A stretch of 64,000 nucleotides of DNA, from positions 1-64,000 of the forward strand of contig NZ_JAJGNP010000008.1 of assembly GCF_020782245.1 (NCBI RefSeq), given 5' to 3'. The notes under the pieces are model-generated. The model made no database searches. It was not told where the DNA came from and was given only the letters and a program-made list of their open reading frames with translations. Source of the stretch: Sphingobium soli. GTDB taxonomy: Bacteria; Pseudomonadota; Alphaproteobacteria; Sphingomonadales; Sphingomonadaceae. Position numbers and translations under genes: made by a program. Shown here piece after piece: positions 1 through 8,075 of this stretch (positions within the stretch are counted from its first letter, which is position 1; each line of letters opens with the position of its first letter).

Positions 1-40
1 ACACATCAATCTAACCGGGGAATATCGCTGGCCCAAATCC

Positions 41-436
41 TTAGCGTAGGATTCCGCCCCCTCCCGCAAACGCCCCCAACATCAGCATATGGGCGACCCC
101 CCGCTGAAATCCTGGCGTATTCGCGCCAAGGAGGATGATCGGCCGTTGCGCGCCAATGCCGAAAATCCGCACGCCGGGATACAGAAATAATGTCCGGCTG
201 ATGCGATAGGTGCCGGCGGGCAGGAAAACGATACCGCCCCCGGCAGTCGCGGCTTGGTCGATCGCTTGCTGGATTGCGGCGCTGTCGTCGGCACGACCGT
301 CGCCTACGCCCTTCACTGTGACGGCGCGGGGTTCATCCGGGGCCGTCATGTAAACGGATGGCGACGCCAGCGCCGGCTGCGCGCCCGCCAGGCACAACAG
401 CATGGATGCGCAAGCTCCACTCAATCCGTATTTCAT
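41..436 (-). pseudogene. Truncated pectate-lyase-like protein (5' fragment of a duplicate gene)
   Basis: This 131-residue product has a clear signal peptide (residues 1-25, ending ALA-S) followed by the start of a pectate_lyase_3 parallel beta-helix with the typical GDGRADDSAAIQQAID and FLPAGTYRI segments. It closely matches residues ~28-130 of the 1010-residue protein encoded at 3610-6642, including VRIFGIGxxRPxILLGAxTPGFQ. The match stops near residue 118, and an unrelated tail GGGGILR with a TAA stop follows. A working beta-helix enzyme needs several hundred residues, so this is most likely a broken paralogue. Downstream bases 1-40, in any frame, do not resume the homology, so a simple one-base frameshift is not enough to explain it; a deletion or insertion junction near position 60 is more likely. 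It lies 77 bp downstream of the receptor gene on the same strand. Confidence 0.65.
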
Positions 437-462
437 GCAACGCTCTCCACTGGGAAAAATAT

Positions 463-486
463 GTCCCGGCCGTGCAGGGCCGGGAC
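463..486 (-). terminator. Rho-independent terminator of the first TonB receptor gene
   Basis: A perfect 9-bp stem (GTCCCGGCC/GGCCGGGAC) with a 6-base loop is followed, on the minus strand, by ATATTTTT. It begins 28 bp past the receptor stop and precedes the pectate-lyase fragment. Confidence 0.8.
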
Positions 487-513
487 AGGTGGGTGGGGAC
501 TGGGAATATCAGA

Positions 514-3471
514 TCAGAAGTTGAAGCGCACACCCGCACGATAGATGCGGCCCAATGTGTCATAGAGCGCCGGGTTGATGTCCAGACCGGTGTTGGTCTG
601 CGGCGATGCGACGGGATCTTTATCGAACAGATTGTCGACCTTGCCGTAGATCGATACCTGATCGGTGATCTTGTAGGTCGCGCCCACGTCCATGTAGAAG
701 GCGCCCTTCATCTTGTTATAGTTGATCGTCGGGTGGTTGCCGGTCGACACGGGGCAACTGGACTTACAGACGACATATTGGTTGCCAAAAGTGCCGTCGC
801 TGAACCAGCGTTCCTGCACCGTCAGCGTCAGCTTGCCGGTGTCGTAGGTCTGGACGGCCAGCCATTTCCAATCCGGGGTGGCGCCATTATTGGCCCCGGC
901 CTGATCGACTGGATCGACCCCGGCGATGCCCGCATCGACGATGAACTTGCGGATGTGAGTGCCCAGCGCGCGAACGGTGAAAGTGCCGGGCAGGCCGAGC
1001 GGCTGTTGCCACTGGTAGCTTGCCTCTATGTCAAAGCCACTGGTCTTCCAGGAAGCCAGGTTGAACGGCTGGACGTTAACGAAATTCTGCTGCTGGTTCG
1101 CATTGTCGAGACTGAATCCCCCGCAGAAGGCTTGATTGCCTTCAAAGCAGAATTGCACGATCTGCTGCGCGGAAAGGCTGGACACGACGCCGTTCAGCTT
1201 GATGTTGTAATAGTCGAAGGACAGGCTCAGGCCAGGCGCCCAGGACGGCCGGGCAAGGACGATGCCGACTTCGGTGTTGCGCGCAATCTCCGGCTTCAGG
1301 TTCGGATTGCCGATCGTGTTCTGGAAGGTCGATACGGCGACGTTGCGGAACGGGTCGTTGAAGTTGGGCAGCGTCGTCACGGTCGGCGCGGCAAACAGTT
1401 CCGACAGGTTCGGCGCCCGCACGTCGCGCGATGTGACGGCGCGCAGGCGAATGCCGTCCAGCGGCGTGTCCCATGTGCCGCCGACCTTCCACGCCCAGAC
1501 CGTGCCGGACGTGCTGTAGTGGGTGCCGCGGCCCGCCGCATTCAGGTTCGCGCGGCCCGCCCCCTGACTGTCGAAAAGCGGGAGATTGATTTCCAGGAAG
1601 CCTTCATAAACTTCATATTTGCCGCGGCCATTCTTGTAATTGCCCGCCGCCCAGTTGCTGCCGAGTTCCGAATTGAGCAGCGGATCGGCCGGATAATTTT
1701 CATCATTAGGGCTGAGCGGCGACACGCCCGCCCCATAGGGATCGGCGTTGACGCGATAGAATTCGCGCCGATATTCAGCACCGAACGCGACTGCGAGCGG
1801 GCCTGCCCATAGCTCGACCGGTTCGCCCGAAAAGTTGGCGCTGACCACGTCCTGCGTCAATTTGGTGTGTTGGAACGGGCCATTTTCATGCGGCGCGACA
1901 TAAGCCAGCGCTGACGCGGAAGGTGTGAAGTTGCCGAAGATGTTCATCGGCACACAGCCATTGGCCCGCGCGACCGGATCACGGCACACGACTGCGCCGT
2001 TCAGGTTAATGGCATCGGCCGTTGCGACATAGCGATTTTGCAGGACGATATCGCGGACGCGAATGTCGGAAATGGTGATACCATGTTCATAATAGGCGTC
2101 GTAATTCCAGTCAGTCCCGCCCAAACCGAACTGTCCCTTGAGGCCGCCAACGAAGCGATATTGTTTGCGGTCAGTATAGACCTGCGGATCGGGCAGTTGC
2201 GCGTTGGAGGAGCCGAAGGCGAAGCTAGTGACACCCGCCGCTGCACATTGGTCGCGGATCGTCTGCGGCAGGAAGGCATTGTCGCACTGGACGGTCAGGT
2301 TGGCGCGGCCATAGCCGGGGCTTGGCTGGTTGTTGGTCTTCACCTGCGCGATATTGACCGTCAGATAAGCTTCATTGTTGTCGGCAAAGTCGTAGCCCAG
2401 GCGCGTATAGCCATTGATCCGCTCCAGCGATGATTTGAGCGATGCGCCAGAACCTGGCGCGCCCGACAGGTCGCCGCCCTGGCAGAAGCTGTTCCCCTGA
2501 AAACAATTGCTAACCCGACCATTGCCGAGTGGCTGGCCATTCGATCCATATTGGAAATTATAGGGCGTGCCGTTGGCATCGAAGGCAATGCCCTGGAGCG
2601 GGCCATTGTTGATCAGGCCATAGCGAGCATATTGGTATGGCTGCGCATAGTCGCCATAGACATATTGTGGCAGGCCATTGTTGGTCTGCCCCGTATTGAA
2701 CAGCGTCGTGGCGCGATACCAGTCGCGGCTGCCGGCAAGGTCGGTGCCGAAATCTCCTGCGTCCACGCCGCCTTCATGGTCATATTCGCCACTGACGACG
2801 AAATGCAGCCGTCCATCCATCGCCGATGTACCATAGGCCGCCTGGACCAGCGCGGTTTCATCGTCGCCATATTTGGTGATGCTGCCCAGGATGTTGCCCT
2901 TGAACCCTTCAAATCGGGTGTCAGTGATGAAGTTGACAACGCCGCCAACCGCGTCCGATCCATAGGAGGCCGATGCGCCGCCCGTCACCACGTCAACGCG
3001 CTTGACAAGCAATTGCGGGAACATCGAAATGTCGGGAACGCCGGTCACGTTCGCGCCGACGACACGCTGCCCATCCAGCAGGGTGAGGGTGCGGATGGTC
3101 CCCAGTCCGCGAAGGGAGAAGGAGCTGAGGCCTTGCTGGCCGCTCGACGTGCTGAACGTACCGGTGGCGGCGCCCGTCGATCCCTGAAGCGACGGCAACT
3201 GTGCGATCGTGTTGAACACATTGGGCTGCGCGTTATTGGCGATCTGCTCCTCGCCGATCACCGTTGTGGGCGTGGGCGCGGTGAAGCCGCTCGTCGTGAT
3301 ACGCGATCCGGTGACTACGATATCCGCCGCTCTCTGCTCGGACGTGGTTTCAGCTTCGTCCTGGGGAGCGACGTCGGCGACGGCCTGTGCGTGCGCCAGG
3401 CTCGACAAAGCCATGAACGTTACCGCTACCAGACTTGCGCCCATGCGATGGCGACTGATGGACTTCCTCAC
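514..3471 (-). CDS. TonB-dependent receptor (pectin-island receptor)
   Basis: This 985-residue outer-membrane receptor probably imports an oligosaccharide, given its pectate-lyase neighbours. It has a signal peptide (cleavage near SLAHAQA, residues ~26-30), a TonB-box-like DIVVTGSRI segment near residues 50-58, a plug domain (IANNAQPNVFNTIAQLPSL, then FSLRGLGTIRTLTLLDGQRVV), and a long beta-barrel ending in the aromatic RIYRAGVRFNF, typical of outer-membrane insertion. The start is GTG at 3471, preceded by AAGGAAG. The next in-frame ATG, nine codons in, would leave a signal peptide without a basic n-region, so GTG is preferred. It belongs to the same receptor subfamily as the gene at 48489-51335 and differs from the one at 22669-25560. 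A conserved 23-bp motif lies ~95 bp upstream and a terminator follows. Confidence 0.93.
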   Translation of the reverse strand: MRKSISRHRMGASLVAVTFMALSSLAHAQAVADVAPQDEAETTSEQRAADIVVTGSRITTSGFTAPTPTTVIGEEQIANNAQPNVFNTIAQLPSLQGSTGAATGTFSTSSGQQGLSSFSLRGLGTIRTLTLLDGQRVVGANVTGVPDISMFPQLLVKRVDVVTGGASASYGSDAVGGVVNFITDTRFEGFKGNILGSITKYGDDETALVQAAYGTSAMDGRLHFVVSGEYDHEGGVDAGDFGTDLAGSRDWYRATTLFNTGQTNNGLPQYVYGDYAQPYQYARYGLINNGPLQGIAFDANGTPYNFQYGSNGQPLGNGRVSNCFQGNSFCQGGDLSGAPGSGASLKSSLERINGYTRLGYDFADNNEAYLTVNIAQVKTNNQPSPGYGRANLTVQCDNAFLPQTIRDQCAAAGVTSFAFGSSNAQLPDPQVYTDRKQYRFVGGLKGQFGLGGTDWNYDAYYEHGITISDIRVRDIVLQNRYVATADAINLNGAVVCRDPVARANGCVPMNIFGNFTPSASALAYVAPHENGPFQHTKLTQDVVSANFSGEPVELWAGPLAVAFGAEYRREFYRVNADPYGAGVSPLSPNDENYPADPLLNSELGSNWAAGNYKNGRGKYEVYEGFLEINLPLFDSQGAGRANLNAAGRGTHYSTSGTVWAWKVGGTWDTPLDGIRLRAVTSRDVRAPNLSELFAAPTVTTLPNFNDPFRNVAVSTFQNTIGNPNLKPEIARNTEVGIVLARPSWAPGLSLSFDYYNIKLNGVVSSLSAQQIVQFCFEGNQAFCGGFSLDNANQQQNFVNVQPFNLASWKTSGFDIEASYQWQQPLGLPGTFTVRALGTHIRKFIVDAGIAGVDPVDQAGANNGATPDWKWLAVQTYDTGKLTLTVQERWFSDGTFGNQYVVCKSSCPVSTGNHPTINYNKMKGAFYMDVGATYKITDQVSIYGKVDNLFDKDPVASPQTNTGLDINPALYDTLGRIYRAGVRFNF

Positions 3472-3565
3472 CTTCCTTGATCCTTCCCTCTGTCAGCCGC
3501 CCTCCCAGGGTCGGCCTCGCCTTGTGCGGCGATTATCGGTGTTCCTATCGCAGCTGCGGTTCCAG

Positions 3566-3588
3566 GGCACTTACGACATAGGTCGTAG
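3566..3588. promoter_or_regulatory. Conserved pectin-island motif, copy 1 (inverted repeat)
   Basis: The core TACGACATAGGTCGTA is a perfect 6-bp inverted repeat with a 4-bp spacer, at 3572-3587. With flanks it matches 21 of 23 positions of 6701-6723. It lies 95 bp upstream of the receptor start at 3471. The shape is that of a dimeric regulator site; the regulator is unknown. Confidence 0.6.
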
Positions 3589-3609
3589 ACGCCCCGAAAG
3601 CGCCTGATT

Positions 3610-6600
3610 TCATGGCTTTGCCGCGTACAGCGCGTGATGCGTCAGGATGAAAAGCGTTCGCTTGTCCGGGCCGCCGAACAGGATCTGAAGTGGTCGATCG
3701 GGCACATCGATCCGACCCATCTGCGCGCCGTCGGAACCGTAGACAAAAATCTGTCCATTGGCGACAAAGACGCGCCCCTGTCCGTCCACCGCAACGCTTT
3801 CCCCGCCGCGATTGGCGAAGGGCTTGAGGTCCACAAGCGCGCCACCCTTTCCGATCGCCCCGCTATAGGTGACATTTTCGGATGCGTTCGTCACGAATAT
3901 CCGCTCACCCATTTTCCCACTGACAAAGCCGTTCGCATTGAGCCCGTCGGACCAGCGCCAACCGGTGTGATCGATCGGCCCTTGCTGCCACACGCGAAAA
4001 GCCGGCAGCGCCAGGCTGCCGTCGGGGGAAACATATTCCTGTGCCTTGGGCGTGCCGACGTCGCGCGCGAACATTTCGGCCAAAGTCGTGAACTCGTAGC
4101 TTTTGTGATCGAGCTGATCGCGAAATTCGCCATTATTCCACCAGTTGACTGGCAGCAGCGTGCGCTTCCGGGCGGTAGCCCGAACCGGGGTCGGCTGGAT
4201 GAGCGTCAGCTGGTCGAGCGGCCCTTCGGGATCTATCGAATAGACTCCGGCCTTAGGACCGAGCGAAGAGAGCACGAGCAGGTGGTCCGATGCGTCCACC
4301 GCCAGATTGACCGGATCGAGCGCCTGGTCACGGACGATCTCCAGTCCCTTCGCCTCGCTCCAGCGGTGGATGCGCTGGAACCGCCGGTCGATGAAATAGA
4401 GCGCGCCCTTCGTGTCCACCGAGGCCCCGGAAATGGACCAGAAGCCATCTTCCAGCTTCTCGACCGGCGCCATGCTCGCAGTAGGTGTCGGAATCGTCCG
4501 GCCGGCCGCGCCGATGTCGAGCTTGGCGAACTCCCGCTCCCGCACGAACAATTTACGGGACACATCCTCGATCGCGTTGTCGAACGGATATTTGCTCGCA
4601 CGCAGGAACGTTCCGCACCCTTCATCGTCGCAGGTCGCATAGCCGCTTTCGGCATTCACATGGACATTGCGGAAACGAATGTCGCTGGAGTTATACAGCT
4701 TCACCGCGCTCTTTTCAGGCGCATAGGTGCGGGTGACGCGATAGCCGTGATAATTGGCGAACAGCAGATTTTTCGAATTGCGGATGTCGAGCGAAACGGC
4801 ATCCGGCCCATCGCCCACTTCCTGCTCGGTCTGGGGCGCCAGAAATTCCCAGTTCTGCACATTGTCGAGCACGAACTCATTGCGGGCATGATGTTCGACC
4901 GACATTTCATAGACATGACCGGGCGTGCTGGTATCGCTGATGTAGAAGCCGGCCTGGGCAAAGCTGTTGGGGCTCCAGACGTCTGCAAATGTTCCCCCGC
5001 CCCCATCCGTTACCCAGATGCTGGGATATTGCGCATCCAGCCGATGGTCGGTGACGGGGTCGCCGGTATGCACCGTCAATGATCCCAGCATCTTGCCATC
5101 AGCGGTGGGCGTGCCGCCCCCGCCCATGATCTTGACGTCCTCTACCAGGCTTTTTTCGCCCGACCGCCACAAAAGGGCCGACGCACGCGGATTGACGCGG
5201 CCCGTGAACAACCCCAGTCCCGACAGGATATTGTCCCCGTCCTTGCGGCTCTCCAGAATCGGCAGCACCGATCCCAGCCCGGCATGACGCGGATTTTCGT
5301 CGGGAATATAGAGTTGCGTGATGGCAGGGTGCAGGCCAATCAAAATACTGTCCGGCCGCAGCGTCAGCCTGTCCGTGACCTTGTAGAAGCCGGTCGGAAA
5401 ATAAAGGATCGGATGGGCATTGATCGCCTTTTGTATAGCGGCGGTATCGTCCGCCTTGCCGTCGCCTACGATCCCCAACGTGCGGACATTGACCCAGTCC
5501 TGCATCGGCGGCAGGTCGCGAATGGCAGGCGCGCGCCGCGCCGGCAGGGCGGGCAACGCCTCGATCTCGGCATCGGTGCGATATTCGCCGACATGACCCA
5601 GATCCGGCACCATCAAGCCATAGGAAAAGGATGCGACCTTATAGGCATCGCCCTTGCCATCGACCGTGCGCCCGCTCTGGCGGAAGCGCGCGAAGACCGG
5701 GCTGTTCTTGGCCAGCGCATTTTCAAAACCGATCTGGGTGAAAACGTTGTTTTCATTTGAGATGACCACGCCTGCTTGGCTGACATTTTCGAACCGGACA
5801 TCCTTGCCCCACAGGCTATCACCATAGCCCCGGTCGACCTCGATCCCCACCGGCGTGTTGCGGATGGCGACATTGACCATGGTGAGATCAACTTCATGCT
5901 CGCGGATCGCAGCGTCGCGCTGGCCATCGAAGGTTGAATCGATCAACGTGAATTGCCAGGCGGGAGAGGTCTTTTCCGTGACGATGCCATAGCGGCCGCC
6001 CTGGAAATGGACATTCTCTATGATGTTGCCGGCCTGATAGACGCCGGCAAATCCATCGCCCAGGCGAAATTCCATATGGCTGAGGAAGGCGTGCTGCGCC
6101 ATGTGGAAGCGCACCCCGGCAGCCGCAGGATTACCCGCGCCAATCTCTATATCGACATTGCTCATCGCCGAATAGAAAGTGCCGGAATTGGCATCGCGCA
6201 CGACCTTGTCGCGCGGAACGATGGTGGGCACCGGCACGGGCACGTCGCCGACGCGATATTGATCGCCGCCGCCAAACACCATCATCGTCGACACACCCTG
6301 TTGGAAACCGGGAGTCCTGGCCCCCAGCAGGATGACGGGCCGCGTCGGCCCCACGCCATAGATGCGCACGCCTGGCGGCACGATGAGCGTGCGGGTGATC
6401 CGATAGGTGCCCGAAGGCAGGAAGACCATGCCGTGGCCGGTCTTGTCACGCGCGCTGTCGAGCGCTTGCTGGATCGCGTCGCTGTCATCCGCCCGACCGT
6501 CGCCCTTGCCCGCGACGGTGACGGCGGTTGGCTCCTGGGGCGCGGTGGGAAAAACCGAAGGTTCGGCGGCATGTGTCGCGTTCACGCCTGCCATCGCGGT

Positions 6601-6642
6601 TGCGGTCAGCAGCGCCGCCATGATGTTGCGTCGGATCATCAT
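3610..6642 (-). CDS. Exported double beta-helix (pectate lyase 3-like) protein with C-terminal beta-propeller
   Basis: This ~1010-residue protein has a signal peptide (MMIRRNIMAALLTATAMAGVNATHA) and three parts. Residues ~30-350 form a first pectate_lyase_3 beta-helix (GDGRADDSDAIQQAL, FLPSGTYRITRT). Residues ~375-700 form a second (GIVGDGKADDTAAIQKAI, YFPTGFYKVTDRLTL). From ~715 to the end is an SMP-30/NHL-like propeller (GALYFIDRRFQRIHRW, VAVDGQGRVFVANGQIFV). The fold is known from pectate lyases, polygalacturonases and GH55-type glucanases, so activity on pectin is an inference from fold and neighbours; the exact substrate is uncertain. The ATG at 6642 follows GGGAGAGGCG; an upstream in-frame TTG at 6654 lacks a site of its own, and ATG 6639 is also possible. 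The first ~100 mature residues are duplicated at 41-436. Confidence 0.85.
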   Translation of the reverse strand: MMIRRNIMAALLTATAMAGVNATHAAEPSVFPTAPQEPTAVTVAGKGDGRADDSDAIQQALDSARDKTGHGMVFLPSGTYRITRTLIVPPGVRIYGVGPTRPVILLGARTPGFQQGVSTMMVFGGGDQYRVGDVPVPVPTIVPRDKVVRDANSGTFYSAMSNVDIEIGAGNPAAAGVRFHMAQHAFLSHMEFRLGDGFAGVYQAGNIIENVHFQGGRYGIVTEKTSPAWQFTLIDSTFDGQRDAAIREHEVDLTMVNVAIRNTPVGIEVDRGYGDSLWGKDVRFENVSQAGVVISNENNVFTQIGFENALAKNSPVFARFRQSGRTVDGKGDAYKVASFSYGLMVPDLGHVGEYRTDAEIEALPALPARRAPAIRDLPPMQDWVNVRTLGIVGDGKADDTAAIQKAINAHPILYFPTGFYKVTDRLTLRPDSILIGLHPAITQLYIPDENPRHAGLGSVLPILESRKDGDNILSGLGLFTGRVNPRASALLWRSGEKSLVEDVKIMGGGGTPTADGKMLGSLTVHTGDPVTDHRLDAQYPSIWVTDGGGGTFADVWSPNSFAQAGFYISDTSTPGHVYEMSVEHHARNEFVLDNVQNWEFLAPQTEQEVGDGPDAVSLDIRNSKNLLFANYHGYRVTRTYAPEKSAVKLYNSSDIRFRNVHVNAESGYATCDDEGCGTFLRASKYPFDNAIEDVSRKLFVREREFAKLDIGAAGRTIPTPTASMAPVEKLEDGFWSISGASVDTKGALYFIDRRFQRIHRWSEAKGLEIVRDQALDPVNLAVDASDHLLVLSSLGPKAGVYSIDPEGPLDQLTLIQPTPVRATARKRTLLPVNWWNNGEFRDQLDHKSYEFTTLAEMFARDVGTPKAQEYVSPDGSLALPAFRVWQQGPIDHTGWRWSDGLNANGFVSGKMGERIFVTNASENVTYSGAIGKGGALVDLKPFANRGGESVAVDGQGRVFVANGQIFVYGSDGAQMGRIDVPDRPLQILFGGPDKRTLFILTHHALYAAKP

Positions 6643-6700
6643 CGCCTCTCCCAAATATCATTGCATCCAAGGATAAGGGCTAAAGGAGCATGGCGGCTGG

Positions 6701-6723
6701 GGCACTTGCGACAAAGGTCGTAG
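6701..6723. promoter_or_regulatory. Conserved pectin-island motif, copy 2
   Basis: The core TGCGACAAAGGTCGTA matches the site at 3566-3588, with two differences over 23 bp; the first arm is slightly degenerate. It lies 59 bp upstream of the beta-helix gene start at 6642 and also sits in front of the divergent gluconate kinase gene. Confidence 0.6.
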
Positions 6724-6763
6724 TTTTCAGGGGTTGGCCCCAGATCCTATAGCATGGTCGACC

Positions 6764-7342
6764 ATGGCGATGCCTGTGCAGGGGTTGTCGCGCCGATTGC
6801 GAGGACCTGCTTTGCCGCCCCTATCCGCCTCTGACACCACCCCGCATTTTGCCGTCATCGTCATGGGGGTCAGCGGTTGTGGTAAATCCACGCTCGGATC
6901 GCTGCTGGGAACGGCTCTCGACGCCCCCTTTCTGGAAGGGGATGATTTTCACGCGCCCGAAGCGGTAGCCAAGATGCGGGCGGGCCAGGCGCTGACCGAC
7001 GATGATCGCTGGCCCTGGCTGGATCGCATTGGTGTGGCCGCCAATGCCGCTATTACCGATCGGGGCCGAACGGTAATAGCCTGTTCCGCGTTGCGCGCGG
7101 CTTACAGGGCTCGGCTGCGCGCCGCCATGGCAGCGCCCGTGCGGTTCATCCTGCTAGAAAATAGCCGCGAACGCCTGCTTGCGCGACTGGCGGCCAGGGC
7201 GGACCATTATATGCCGACTAGCCTGCTCGACAGCCAGCTGGCTACGCTGGAGCGCCCCGACGAGGACGAGGGCGCCATGATCCTGACGACGGATGCCGAC
7301 CCTTGCGCCCTGCGCGATGCTGCGCTGCGCTGGCTGCGCTGA
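6764..7342 (+). CDS. gntK: Gluconate kinase
   Basis: A cytoplasmic enzyme that phosphorylates D-gluconate to 6-phosphogluconate for the Entner-Doudoroff or pentose phosphate route. It has the P-loop GVSGCGKS at residues 35-42, then FLEGDDFHAPEAVAKMRAGQALTDDDRWPWL, the gluconate-binding signature of GntK, and ACSALRAAYRARLR. Length (~192 residues) is slightly over the usual ~170 because of an N-terminal extension of ~30 residues. The true start may therefore lie later (for example TTG at 6815); ATG at 6764 is a conservative choice and none of the candidates has a strong ribosome site. It converges on the GntR regulator gene 12 bp away and pairs with the GntP permease at 8076-9422. Confidence 0.9.
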   Translation: MAMPVQGLSRRLRGPALPPLSASDTTPHFAVIVMGVSGCGKSTLGSLLGTALDAPFLEGDDFHAPEAVAKMRAGQALTDDDRWPWLDRIGVAANAAITDRGRTVIACSALRAAYRARLRAAMAAPVRFILLENSRERLLARLAARADHYMPTSLLDSQLATLERPDEDEGAMILTTDADPCALRDAALRWLR

Positions 7343-7354
7343 GTCGTCGCGGCG

Positions 7355-8032
7355 TCAGGGCATCAGCCTCCGGCGCCCCTCCCATAAATGCCAGCGCATC
7401 GCCAGCGCCGCACCCTCGGGGTCTTGCGCCCGGATGGCGGCGACGATCACCTCATGTTCGCGCAGCATTGTTTCGACGACTTCCGGGGGGCGAGACCGCG
7501 AAATGTCGACGCCCGCGCGCATGATCTTTTCCACATCGGGCCACAGCGCGTCGAACGCCTGAATGAAGGCGAGATTACCGGTCGCCGCCGCGATCCGCCG
7601 GTGCAGGTCCATGTCTTCGGCATGAGCCGGCTCACTGGACAGCAAAGCCTCGCGCAGCAACGCCATGCCTTCCTCCACATGCGCCATTTCCTGCGCGGTT
7701 CGGCGTGTTGCCGCCAGCCGGGCGGCCTCCGCCTCCAGCACAAAACGCACTTCATAACTGCCCAGCGTCGTGGACAATTCACTCATCGGCATGAAGGCCG
7801 CCAGCCGCTCGGAAGGCCGGCTCTTGACGAAGGACCCGGCGCCTCGCCGCGCCTCCGTGATGCCGTCTGACGCCAGCCGCACCAGCGCTTCGCGCACGAT
7901 CGCGCGCGACACCCCAAAGGTTTCCGCGAGCTTCGCCTCCGATGGCAGCCGCGCGCCAACCTCCAGATTTTCCGACTTGATGATCTCGACGATGCCGGCA
8001 TAGGCCTGATCGGATAACCGGATCTGGCTCAT
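7355..8032 (-). CDS. GntR-family (FCD/FadR-type) regulator of gluconate genes
   Basis: This 225-residue regulator has an N-terminal winged helix-turn-helix (residues ~8-70: RLPSEAKLAETFGVSRAIVR, then EGRGAGSFV-like RRGAGSFVK) and a C-terminal all-helical FCD ligand domain with conserved D..LH (DMDLHRRIAAATGN) and H residues (REHEVIVAAI, RWHLWEG) that bind a metal and a carboxylate ligand in this family. It lies 43 bp downstream of, and in the same direction as, the gluconate permease gene, and converges with gntK. Local control of gluconate uptake is the natural inference. The inverted repeat at 9541-9557 upstream of the permease is a candidate operator. Confidence 0.88.
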   Translation of the reverse strand: MSQIRLSDQAYAGIVEIIKSENLEVGARLPSEAKLAETFGVSRAIVREALVRLASDGITEARRGAGSFVKSRPSERLAAFMPMSELSTTLGSYEVRFVLEAEAARLAATRRTAQEMAHVEEGMALLREALLSSEPAHAEDMDLHRRIAAATGNLAFIQAFDALWPDVEKIMRAGVDISRSRPPEVVETMLREHEVIVAAIRAQDPEGAALAMRWHLWEGRRRLMP

Positions 8033-8075
8033 GACGTCGCTCGTCTCGCTGCGATGGCCATGGCGGCTTCGCTCC

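Noticed and set aside
358..1812. A 484-codon open frame on the plus strand
   Set aside because: It is antisense to the receptor gene, has no family motif or ribosome site, and long antisense frames are expected in GC-rich DNA.
3634..5082. A 482-codon open frame on the plus strand over the beta-helix gene
   Set aside because: Low-complexity Arg/His-rich translation without recognisable domains; shadow of the minus-strand gene.
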